The translations under genes and the position numbers were made by a program. This document shows, piece after piece, positions 11,682-22,645 of a stretch of DNA of 64,000 nucleotides. The stretch is from positions 17,006,001 through 17,070,000 of the forward strand of contig NC_092312.1 of assembly GCF_036785885.1 (NCBI RefSeq), in the 5' to 3' direction. This DNA comes from Coffea arabica. Lineage: Eukaryota; Streptophyta; Magnoliopsida; Gentianales; Rubiaceae. Every line of letters starts with the position of its first letter. Within the stretch, counting starts at the first letter, position 1. The notes beneath the pieces were generated by a model that ran no database searches, had not been told where the DNA came from, and saw only the letters and a list, made by a program, of their open reading frames with translations.

Positions 11682-12369
11682 TTCTCCTTATCTTGATAGT
11701 GATGCAGAGGCAGTTCGGCAAGATAATATATTGAAACTTGAAGTTGCAGAGCTGAAGTCCAAATTTTGTGAGAGAACCCAAGCTCTCATCCATGGTGACC
11801 TTCATACAGGTTCTATCATGGTTACTAGCAATTCTACTCAAGTTATAGATCCAGAATTTTCTTTCTACGTGCCGATGGGATTTGATGTTGGAGCTCTTAT
11901 TGGAAACTGAATCCTAGCTTATTTTGCACAAGATGGACATGCAAATGAGGGAAATGATAGAAAGGAATATAAGCTGTGGATATTGAAAACTATAGAAGAG
12001 ACGTGGAATTTTTTTTATAAAAAGTTTACTACTCTCTGGGATGAACACAAGGATCTGGGATGAACACAAGGATGGCCCTAGTGAGGCATATCTGCCTGAA
12101 CTTTATAATAATGTAGAAATTCATTTGTTGGCAAAGCAGAAATATATGGAAGATCTGTTCCATGACAGTCTTGGATTTGCTGCTGAAAAATGACAAGGAG
12201 AATTGTTGGGGTGGCTCATGTTGAAGACTTCGAATCAATAGCTGAGCCAGAGAAACGTGCGAATTGTGAACTGCAAGCTCTCACCTTTGCAAAACTGCTT
12301 CTGAAAGAAAGGCGAAGGTTCAAGAGCATTGGTGAAGTTGTTTCCGCCATTCAGCAGTCTAAATCATGA
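11682..12369 (+). pseudogene. MTK: 5-methylthioribose kinase pseudogene, 3' part only
   Basis: MTK phosphorylates 5-methylthioribose in the methionine salvage (Yang) cycle. The C-terminal half is readable: [15 protein letters not shown], then [19 protein letters not shown] with the catalytic H-G-D, then [18 protein letters not shown] with the DPE metal site, [39 protein letters not shown] and [13 protein letters not shown], ending at TGA 12367-12369. Lesions: an in-frame TGA at 11908; a 19-bp tandem duplication (12036-12054 and 12055-12073) that shifts the frame; and a further frameshift near 12190. The N-terminal half is missing. The sequence starts right after an AG, suggesting an exon edge, and the LINE lies just upstream. 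Conservation is high enough to make the family certain. Confidence 0.88.
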
Positions 12370-13716
12370 GAAACTCTTCCTCAAATTTATGATTTTAGAT
12401 ATTGCAAGGATAATTGAGTTAAATTGTGATATACAGTAATAACTCCAGAGGACAAGCAGAATGTATTCAAGGGTAATAAGAGATTTCTTCGGTTTTGCGT
12501 CCCAAAAAAAAAAAATCGAAATGGCAAACACGTAAAGTTATATTCTCATAAAATCATTTCTTTCCATATTTCTCCAACTCTCAAATAAGAGAAAGATGTT
12601 TCTTTTCTTTTCTTTCATTGAACTTTCAAACGAAATATGCATCTTTTCTCTTCTTTTCCTTTCTTTTCTAAGTTATCTTTTCTCTTCTCTTCTCTTCCTT
12701 CGTCTACTCCCAAACTAAGCCTTATAGTCCTAGAAGAGTTATAAGACTCCCTTTTCTTTTCTTTTCTTTCTCTTCCTAGTCTGATTCTATAATCAATAAT
12801 TAGGGTTTGCAATTATGTATGATAGCCTACTGAACACCAGAAATTCTCCATTTTAACCGGGACGCGGGCGAGGGCATATTCTGCTTCCTCTCACCACCTG
12901 GTATAGTATGGAACTCATTTCTTAAAATACAGATTACATCTCTTGTTTCAGCTTGAAGACACGCTGGGTCTGTCTGCTTAGGCTTCCGCGTCATGGGATA
13001 TGTTCGGAAGCACTGTCAAGAGCACGCGTATCTAATGAGTAGCGGTTCTCTTCCCTATTCAGATGGGACCAATCACTCGGGCTAATCAGGTGAGCGACAT
13101 TCTTTCTAGCTTCATAGCCAGTAGGCAGACAGCCCCATAGGGAAATCCAGCCTCCTTTGCAGCAAGCTTTGTCAGCATCCTTTCTTTCTACGTGATGTGA
13201 GATGCAAGACTTTCATGGCCTTCCCGGGTATGCCAAGCACACTACTTCCATTTGTTACCACTAGTCCGATAGTGGGGGTGGTTTAAAATTTGGCTATTCT
13301 TTTCTGCAAGCAGATTAGGAGGGGAAAAACGGCAGACACTACTCCGCCGCCAGTCCGCCACATCCCTGTACCCATTTTTTCCTCAACCCATGGATCCGTT
13401 CCCAAAGATCAGGGCTTAAGCTGCTTTAGAAAAGCATTTGGTGTTATAACAGGTTATGTCCTTTAAAAAAAAACATAAAGCAACTATTACGGTAATTAAC
13501 ACTTTTTTAAAACATCTGCTGAGGAAAATAGTCGCAGGTCCAGAATACAAAAGCACAAAGAAACAGGACACAAAAGTCTACATTGTGCACAGAACATGCA
13601 CGAAGTTCGCATTACAGAAGCCTCATGCACCCTGATAAATTACACTGCACAGAGTTTTGTGTCAGCCATTAAGCTTAACATAATCAGGCAGCCCATTTCC
13701 CTTTCCCTTATAGTCA
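12370..13716. other. Intergenic DNA; pyrimidine tract and a GC-richer foreign-looking block
   Basis: 12590-12780 is a TTTTC/CTTCT-rich tract. From about 12940 to 13290 the composition changes to mixed, GC-richer sequence (for example gcttccgcgtcatgggata and agcacgcgtatctaatgag) with no plant gene frame. It could be a piece of organelle DNA but has no recognisable gene. The 3' UTR of the minus-strand SnRK2 gene must occupy part of 13450-13716. Confidence 0.3.
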
Positions 13717-16700
13717 TCATATTGCATATACTATTTCTCCGCTGCTATCAATATCAAGATCAGGATCGCTCTCCATATCTTCTTCCATGTCTTCCTCAAC
13801 ATCTAGGCTGCCAGTAAGGTACTGATTTAGACTGTTCATCCCAGCAGCTGGAATGGTGGCCTCGGTAATTATCTGCATGATTTCATCATCGCTCTGCATA
13901 GGCTGGTCTGGCTCCTCAAAATGGTTATTTGCCATGTTGTCGTCCATAAGATCCGCAGGAAGGTTCTTGAGAAACCACTCATGGTTTCTGATCTCAGGAA
14001 TGGTTATCCTCTAGCAAAACACAAATAACAAGGCAAAACAAAAAAGTGAGGTACTCCCAATTAAATCTTCATGAAACAGCATTATCGAGATGCAGCAGCA
14101 GACAGGATGTAGCTAGCATGAAATCAAGCAAACCAAAGATGGACTTCAGTATAATGAGAATAACAGTTGCATCTCTTCCATTTACAAATGACATCTGTCT
14201 TTCTCTGGAAGCAAACTAAGCAACAAAGGGACACAGAAATAGGGAAACAATCGAAAGCATCCAATCAAAACCCAGGAATTGGAAAATACAATCTAACCTT
14301 TGCAGGTTCAGCTACAAAAATCCTTGAGATCAGATGACGGCATTCTGGAGATATATGAACATAATCGGGAATTGAGTATTGGACATTCAGAATTCGCTGC
14401 AGGAAATTACACCACTTAGCCAAATAACTTAACAAAAGATGACACGTGTATGGAAAAATAGCCTTTAAGATTACCTGTATTGTCTTCCTGAAGTTTTTGG
14501 GCTCCTCTGGGTCCTCAAAAGGGTATGCCCCCACAAGCATGACATACAAAGTAACTCCACAAGACCACACATCAGCAATCTATATGAGCAAAAGAATGTT
14601 TAATCTTCTTGTGTCTGTCAGGACCATGCTGTTTCTCGCTTATGCAACGCATCAAAATGCTGGCAACTAAAGCTTCTATGGCAGACACTTCCACTAAAGA
14701 CTACCAGTGGGGTGATAAGATGGAAGTACATCAAATAGTTAAAAAGTTTAATTTGACCAGTGGAGAGAGCAATAAGTTCAATATTCCCACATATATGTAG
14801 GTGACAGAAGCCCTTTAAGGATGGCCTAATGCAAATAGACAAACCACAAATTCTGCAAGTAAACATCTTTCAGAACATCCTGGCAAGCCAATGCCTAATC
14901 ATCTATGGTGGGTTGAGCACAATAAAGCCAGTAATAAGTTAAAACCAACTATTTATTGCATCATATCCTTAGATTCGGCAACAACAACACGTATAAACTT
15001 GTGGTATCAGGGAACTCGTAACCTAACCATGACCCGGTCGGCTCATCAGATCTAGACAGACTAATGAGCCTGACGACTTGCTCAGACCTAAAGAAACAGT
15101 GTGTCTCACTATTAGCTTTGATAGCCATTGTCAGAAATCTTACGACATGCAACAAACATCTTGCAGAAAAACTCAAGACATCAAATTAACTTAACGCAAT
15201 AAAAAATGCGAACAGCAAGATTTAATGATTGCCTTCTCAAGGATCAATCTCAAGATCAAGATCAGAACGAATGCAGGTGAACCATAAAAATATCTAATAC
15301 CCTTATTTACTCAGGTTCCTAGAATCAAGATATAGCAACGAAATGGTTACCTTTCCATCATATTCTTTCTTGAGCAAAACTTCGGGCGCAATATATGCTG
15401 GTGTACCAACAGTTGACTTTGGTTGTGAATGCAGCACCGAAGACTAAAAAATAAAGTAATATTTGTCACATATTTAGGCAGACTCCGTAAAAAGCAACTT
15501 TGGAAAGGGGAAAAGACAGAATGGGGGGGGAGGGGATCACAAGTTTCTCCAATCTCCATTCACTTGTCATAAATGAATTGCAAGCACATATGCCTTAAAG
15601 AAACTATCCTAATTACCACATATACCTTAAAAAAAAAAAAGTCCCATACCAGCATATTTGAGCTAGATAAATTGAATTAAGCTCGTTAATGATAAGAAAA
15701 CCAAGTAAAACACAGAAGACATATGATACCTTGGAATAGCCAAAATCACAAATTTTTAGCCTGGGAGCAGGACTACCATCCAATAATGTGTTCTCTAACT
15801 TCAAATCACGGTGGCACACTTGCTTTAAATAAATTAAAAAAAAAACTAGTCATTCAAACTGAAATACGTGCAAGTTTACGCAAAATACAGATGAAATGCA
15901 ATTATATTAGGACTTAATCTCAGTACCATAGCATGACAGTAACTGACTCCTGATATAAGCTGTTGGAAGAAAAATCGTGCCTGTGCACAAGATATAGCAG
16001 ATAGTTATAAACATATTTCAATAGTAGTCGTACATTTTAACCATACTAGAACCCCAAATAAGAACCTCATCCTCGCTGAATCGGCCAGCATTGCAGATTC
16101 GCTCAAAGAGCTCTCCTCCTGAGGCATATTCCATCACAATAGCCAGGTGGGTTGGAGTCAATATGACCTATAGTAACATCATAACCACAAGGTTAATGCT
16201 TAAATAATTCAAAAACCTTACATGCACCCTACCACTTCCAAGTCTATATGTATTATAAATACGCACAGACAGTGTGTGTATGTGCATATTTGGGGGAGGG
16301 GGGAGAGAGAGAGAGAGAGAGAGAGAACTATCTCAAAGTGCATTTACCTCTTTAAATCGGACAATGTTGGGATGCCTTAGTGATCTGTGGTTGATTATTT
16401 CTCTTTGCACATTCTCATCAATCTGACATTAGAATCACCAATAAGAAGAATGTTAGCGAAGCCAAAAATGGCTATAATTCAGAAGATGAAAAGATCATAT
16501 CTCATACAAATAGCAATATCTGACTCAGCTCAAATACATTGGTCCAGCTGACTGACTGAATCACTTGCGATCAAACTGTCTACTGATTGATGGAAACGAA
16601 CCTACTGGGTATCACTTTTTCATGAACTAGGTTGTCAGCTAATCAGTGCTGTTAAAAGTCTAAGAGTCTAAGTTACCTACAGCACCAGACATACAGCTAC

Positions 16701-17631
16701 TTAATATTAGCTATCCATCCTCACCAAATCACAAGTTACTATTTCTTCCTCAGTTTTGAAGTCTAATTTGTGCACTCCCAAATAATCTGAAGAACCATGT
16801 TGCCACGTGCAGTTATAGCTTAGACAGCTGCAAACATTCGAACTCATTACTCACAAACCTAAAGGGCCTCACCTAGCTACAAGACCTTATGGTGATGGAG
16901 GATAACCAGTCTCAAAGACCAAACATCCAAATTAGTTTACTGTAACATATTGCGTACATCCAGTTTGCAACTATTGAAGAGGTATCTAAACAGAACAAAA
17001 TTTGCCTATTATCCCGAGAACACATGTAATTAGCACAATAAGTTAAAACAGAAAATATGCCTATTCACGACGGATAGAGCTCCAAAGGTCAGTGGACTTA
17101 TCCTATAAACCCAAGTAGCAGCTTCCTTTTACACCGCAGTTACTGAGTAAAACTATGTACCAGTTTAACCATATCTAACACAGATGCTAATTTCATTAGA
17201 TGAAAGTCAATTCACCAAATCATGAAAACACCGGATTAACGCAAACCCCATAAGCTCATTTCAGTTCAATCGAGGTCTGAGTTAGTAAGTTTTTCCTTTT
17301 CTTGATTAGCCTTCAAAACAATTAAACGGGAAGAATATGACCAACACATTTCCCGCCCTAAATATAACTAACACTTCCACTTACCAGAAAAGGCAAACCT
17401 CAACAAGATAGCTCAGTCGAAACTCAAAAAAAAAAAATTGATACACAAACGAACCTTATCGCCTCTCTCAATATACTTAACGGCCACAAGCTCGTTCGTC
17501 TGCCTATCTTTCATGAGCCTAGCCACTCCAAAATTCCCGGAACCGATGTCCCGCACCAGCTCGTAGCGATCGCTGTCGTGCATAATCGGCATATCCATTC
17601 CCGGCCCCACAGTCAACGCCGCTCGATCCAT
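13717..17631 (-). CDS. SnRK2.6: SnRK2 serine/threonine kinase, OST1/SnRK2.6-like (nine exons)
   Basis: ABA-activated kinase of SnRK2 subclass III, which phosphorylates ion channels and bZIP factors downstream of PYR/PYL receptors and PP2Cs. Exons on the minus strand: 17631-17455, 16422-16348, 16167-16066, 15980-15927, 15822-15730, 15443-15351, 14579-14475, 14396-14298, 14010-13717. Each is a multiple of three, giving 1092 nt and 363 residues, close to the 362 of Arabidopsis OST1. Start [20 protein letters not shown]. Visible: glycine loop DIGSGNFG (residues 29-36), ATP lysine K52 (VAVKYIE), HRDLKLEN with D142, DFG at 162-164, activation loop [14 protein letters not shown] with S177/T178 at the OST1 S175/T176 places, an SnRK2 box, and the acidic ABA box ending [12 protein letters not shown]. 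The ABA box and the LTGSLD stretch favour SnRK2.6 over 2.2/2.3. Intron 1 is 1032 bp. No lesion seen. Confidence 0.96.
16303..16326. repeat. (GA)12 microsatellite in SnRK2 intron 2
   Basis: Twelve GA units follow a short G-rich stretch inside the 180-bp intron between exons 2 and 3 of the kinase gene. It is a likely length polymorphism. Confidence 0.9.
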
Positions 17632-18059
17632 TTGCCCCAAAGAAAACCAACTCAAACCCAAAAAAGCCCGAACCCTGATTTCTTCAATCCCAAATTCAAA
17701 CCCCAAACACCATTATCATAAGTTCATAATCATCAATCCACAACAAGCAGCTAAACGTGACTCAAACTTCATCCAAACAAGAACCCTTAGCACAATAAAA
17801 ATCAAAAACCCCGCAAGCCAAAGTGGCAACTGGCAAGCTGTCGATCACAGAATCCAAGTAAATAATTGTTTGTATGTTGTTCGAAGATAGAGACCTTAAA
17901 AAGGATGGTTGATGAGCTCAAAGCAAGGCCGCAAGCCCGTGAAGGTTTTACTTACCACCACAACTCTACTACCGAGTTTCACTTTTTCTTGTTTCTAGGT
18001 TCTTTTAGTACATCAATTTCATGATCGTCGTCATCATCAATTCACACGAAGCTGTATAG

Positions 18060-18070
18060 CTATATATACA
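18060..18070 (-). promoter_or_regulatory. Candidate TATA box for the SnRK2 gene
   Basis: On the minus strand the sequence reads TGTATATATAG about 430 bases upstream of the start codon. A second TATA-like site lies near 18080-18086. A leader of roughly 400 nt is plausible, but no transcript data fix the start site. Confidence 0.3.
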
Positions 18071-19115
18071 TGTGTACATCTATATAGAGAGTGTAAGCTC
18101 GTGAAGTTTAGTGCTTTTTTGCTGTTCACCTTTTAGCTTTAGCTTATTCTGCATTTTCTCTGTGTTTGGTAGGAGGTTCGTTAACTCGTTCTGACGAAGG
18201 GGAAATAGGCTTTTTGGGTAAATTAGTCGAGTTGCCGTCAAGTTTCTTACAATTGCATCAACGTCTCATCGAATAGCAAAATAAAAAGATGGCTCCTTGT
18301 ACAGGCGTTCAATAGGGGGGAAAAATAGCAGAACGAAACAAAACATGCACTACTACTCTCTTTTTTTATATATATTTTTGGACCAACTTGAACTCCACAA
18401 AATGGTTCTCCAGTATAATTTAGTATAATTTATAGTCCATCAGCTAGTCATACAGAACTTGGTAGCTTGAGAAATTCTTTGTGTATCCTGTTGTTTTATT
18501 TATCGTATTTTATCTCCAAAAATATGAGTACATTTTGGCCACTATTTATGAGGCGGGGATGAAGGGACGGGAAAAAAATGTCGTAATCATGTTGATAACA
18601 TTCAAATCTCATTCTATTATAACTGAGAATAGTTATTTTTGGTTGACCTTACTCTTATTCTGATTTAAAATAATAAATTTACATGCATTTAAGTTAAGTC
18701 TAACTTGATTAAAGCTCATTCAGACTCAATTCCAATGATTATGAAACCAATTTTGAATGCAATGCTTTATGATCATCGCTAAAGATATCCAGAGTTTAAT
18801 AACTATATAACGTTCAGCACATATCTTGCAATTTACTTTTATGTCATGTTATATGAGTTCATCGTGGATGCGAAAGTAATAGTGTATAAAAAGGTATATT
18901 GAATATTACATTGAATGCTACATATTTTAAGAATTCTAACTAAATGTGCTAATAAAAGTTAGATGATAAAGAGACAACCCCAAAATTTAATAGTACTAAT
19001 AAACATGTTGCAGAAAATAAGGAAAGCCAATAGTATAAATTTGACAGGGTCCCTGGCAATTATGCTAAACTTGAGGGAATCCAATATGATAGAAGGACCC
19101 ATTTTAAAAAATTGG

Positions 19116-19143
19116 GGACGGACGGACGGACGGACGGACGGAC
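19116..19143. repeat. (GGAC)7 tetranucleotide repeat
   Basis: Seven exact GGAC units in an otherwise unique stretch. Simple repeat, probably polymorphic. Confidence 0.95.
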
Positions 19144-19810
19144 AGGCAACTGGTGGTTGCTCCTCTGAATCAGTGTAAACTGTAAAGCGTAAGATGGATT
19201 TGAAAATTGGTGTGGAAATGACGAGAATGGGCCGAGTGTGAAAGGGTGGTGCTGCGTTGGAATGACGAAAGTGACCTTCAATTGGTGGATGGATAAGCTT
19301 TGAGGCGGGGAGCGGCGCGCGAGGAAGAGTTTGGCGACAATTGCCGACAAGTGGTGATATGTGGTTCGGCGTCGTTTGGCGGCAAATGCCAAAAGGTTCT
19401 TTCCTGTGGTCCCTTTTCCTTTTAGGAGTGTTTCTTTATGAAATGAAGGAACGGGGCCCCGGATGTCAGGGCTGCTGGTCCAATCAGAGATTTTTGTAGG
19501 GCGGCGGTGGCGGACATTCAGTGGGCGGTTAGCCCATTTCTGTATGTCACTAAATGGCATCGTGGCCTCATTCAACGAACTTGTTAGATAATGGGCATTA
19601 AAATTCTTTCTTTGGGTCCAAGCCCATCCCGTATCATGAATGTGAGTGTTGATGCCAGTTCATGCACCAAGGAAAATCTTCCTTTTCAAAGTGTTAAAGA
19701 AATCATCAGGGAAATAAAATAAAATAGTGTCATTGACAACCATGGATACAGCACGTACCACCATCCAAGCGAAAGGGGACATGGAATTTGCAAGAGGTAA
19801 CTCCATATAT

Positions 19811-22037
19811 ATACACTAGGGAGGGACAGCCCGTGTGATGCGCGGAAATTTGGTGCTTATAATTCAAGATAATTAATAATTATTGTTTAATATTTTGTAG
19901 TATAGGATCTAAAGTATGATGATTTTATCATGTGATTTTAATAAAAAAATTATAAGTTACATAGTGAGTCAATAAAAATAATATGCAATGAGATATCTTT
20001 ATCGTTATACTATATAAGAATCCGTTGTGATCAAATGTTATGTTTGAATTTCAATTGCAAAGATAAGGGTAGTTTGAAAATGTAGGAATGTTTGAAGTGC
20101 AATTGAAAAGTATCCAAAGGTCTTTTCTAAAACTTATCAAAAATGATAAAACATTTTGAAGTATCAATTGGATCTTTCATCTCTCGAATCTATATATGTT
20201 CATGAAAGATCCCTAAAGCAATGCTTCTGATTTCTCCCTCGACTTAAGCTCATCCTGAATTATCAAGTCAAGTTTATCCATCAATCACTTTGCGTCCAAT
20301 CTAATCTAAAATAATTTTTTTTTACTAACTATTTATATAATTTGGTGGGTATAATACGACTTAATCACATGTTTCTTATAGAGATAGTAATACCCAAAAA
20401 TGATAGATAAATAAGAAACTTAAGTGATTTTTTTTTAAAATTTTGTAGAAACTATTCAGATTTGGTGTTTTTTGTTATGGGCATTTCTTTATAATCTCAT
20501 AAATAAGTTCAAATCTGCATAATTGTTAAAAATCTGAATTAAAACTCTCTTAAGTATAAAAAATTGTTCAAATCATATTTTCTAAATTTGAAATTGTAGA
20601 AAATGGTAACTAAAATCAGAAGAAATTCCTCATATGAATTCAAATTGCAAACTATACGTAGAAACTGCTTAATGATATTTTTCAATGTTTATTTGTATAA
20701 ATATCCAATATAACATCTCTACTTGATTGACTCATTTGAACTATGGATAATAGTTGTTTCAATCAAATCAAGAAATATTATTTATCATTGTACAATATAC
20801 AATTATGAGTAAATGAATTAATACAATGCAGTCAAAATGGTGCCGTAGCTAAAGCATTTAAACTCATCAAATTCCACTACAAATTCTTTTAGATAGCATA
20901 AAAAGCAAACTTTTTGTATTTGAAACTATATAAACAGTAGAATACAAGAACAAGATCATAACATGGAAAGCAAATAGAGCGCAAATGACATCTTAGTACT
21001 ATGTAGCATGATTAATTTTATTTTTTAGTTTCAATGAAGTACAAATTTCTAAGTTAATAAATTTTACAATCATAAAATTTTCAATTAAAATAAACACAAG
21101 CTGAATTCCAAATCAAATTACATGAAAAAAATAACTACTTGAATCATAACTGTTGGAATGTAATCAACAGATCCCTAGAGTCAAGAACAATAGGAGAAAA
21201 TTCATGAGAAATAAGGTTATTTGACTTAAATAAAGAGATAATACCTTGGCCGAGGAAGAAAAAATGATAAAATTACTTTTTCTGATTATTTTAGAAAGTG
21301 ACAACATTATTTCAATTTGTACTTTGACCAAAGACAGAATCTCTGGGATCTACTAAGGAAAACAGTACAATTAGTCAGTTTTTGGAATTAGAAGTATCAA
21401 AAAGCAAACTATATGGAGTTCTTGAATAAACCAATCATCATAAAAAAAAAACTACAATCGAAGAAAACAAATCCAAAGAACTCACCTCAATTTAAAGGAA
21501 AAGTTACGCATTCCACTAAATATTTAATAGTCATAATAAAATTAAATGGGTGAAACCGAAAAAGAAGAAAGGGTATCGGCTAAACATGGAGGCATAAATA
21601 TGATAATGATTGTTCAGATAATAATTAAGTTAATTAATTGTAATTAAAATCCAATTATATAAACATCCAATTAATTCCTTAACGGTGAGAAAGGTTTCAG
21701 GAAATTGGAAGGCTTGAATGTTAGTATAATAAATGATTAAATGGACTTTTATGTAATTCTATCAACACACAAGCTTAATTTAGTTGTATTTGATATTCAA
21801 CTTGGCACCAAACATTATAATATACCAAACATGCCCCTAACGTTAAATGTTTGAAAGGTTATATAAGTAATGATAGTGAAATTAAAGCTATAATGACTTG
21901 TACTCAATGTTACAATTACACTTCAAACACTTTCACATTCCCAAAATAACCACACCCTTACGGTTGAAATCTAAAAACCTTCTTTGTTCTAAACTCGTTC
22001 TTATATAATATAAAGAGATATATATATATATATATAT
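19811..22037. repeat. AT-rich repeat block, possible Helitron-like or other non-coding transposon
   Basis: A 2.2-kb block without genes is bounded on the left by actagggagggacagcccg leading into gtgatgcgcgg. That CCCGTG..GCGCGG string resembles the short GC-rich signature near the ends of many plant non-autonomous elements. On the right it reaches a (TA)n run at 22019-22037 preceded by ataatataaagaga. No transposase, no clear terminal repeat and no target duplication were found, so the class is uncertain. Confidence 0.3.
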
Positions 22038-22129
22038 TTTATATTTATTTATTTTTGTAGTTTATTGCTCATCTTAAAACAAGTCATATGCAATTCTAGA
22101 CGGATCAGAGGTCTGTCTCATATGTTCCA

Positions 22130-22213
22130 TTTTAGTCCAACTGGAGGTAGAGTGGCTATTACTTCTAATTGTAGGTGAGTGTTTAAATCTCCTTTGTAGC
22201 AAAAAAAAAAAAA
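22130..22213 (+). repeat. SINE-like fragment with A tail
   Basis: A short segment with a B-box-like string (gagtgtttaaatctcc) ends in a run of 13 A residues at 22201-22213. This fits the tail of a tRNA-derived SINE. The A box is weak and no target duplication was found. Confidence 0.22.
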
Positions 22214-22645
22214 ATCTAAAAGTTGTGTCAAAATTCTCTTGATCTGATCAGATTTGTGTACTTACTAGTTTCTAATGCAAAAAATCTCTTTAGGCTCCCC
22301 CTCACCTGTAGTCCTGTAGTTTAGGATAAATAGGCTATACAATAATTATCGTGTCCGGAAAAACAAAAAAGTTACTACTTATAATTGTTTTTTTTTTTTA
22401 AATCATACTCCAATCTATTTACACTCTATCTAAAATTCTATATACCGCCTTTCCACTTGTTTGCATTTAGAAGTAAGCAAGAATGTGTGTGGATGGATTA
22501 CTTTCCGGGTGAGGGATCAGATTACTTTGTCATCCACCGGGACCACCACTACCAAATTAAAGCTCCTTAGCTCCCGGCTGCCGTCGTCGGAGGCAGCCTC
22601 CCACATTTCCCCGCCAAACTCTATTCTGTAGACGTCCCATATATC

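Larger units (their letters stand above)
17632..19810. other. 5' leader and promoter side of the SnRK2 gene, then intergenic DNA
   Basis: The first 400 bases should hold the 5' UTR of the kinase on the minus strand. Beyond 18100 the DNA is AT-rich. Between 19180 and 19580 it becomes GC-richer, with an open minus-strand frame of 171 codons that has no recognisable domain. No gene is called. Confidence 0.4.

Noticed and set aside
19060-19575. 171-codon minus-strand open frame
   Set aside because: Its C-terminal part is the GGAC repeat read as VRPSVRPSV. No domain, no splice context, composition like promoter DNA.
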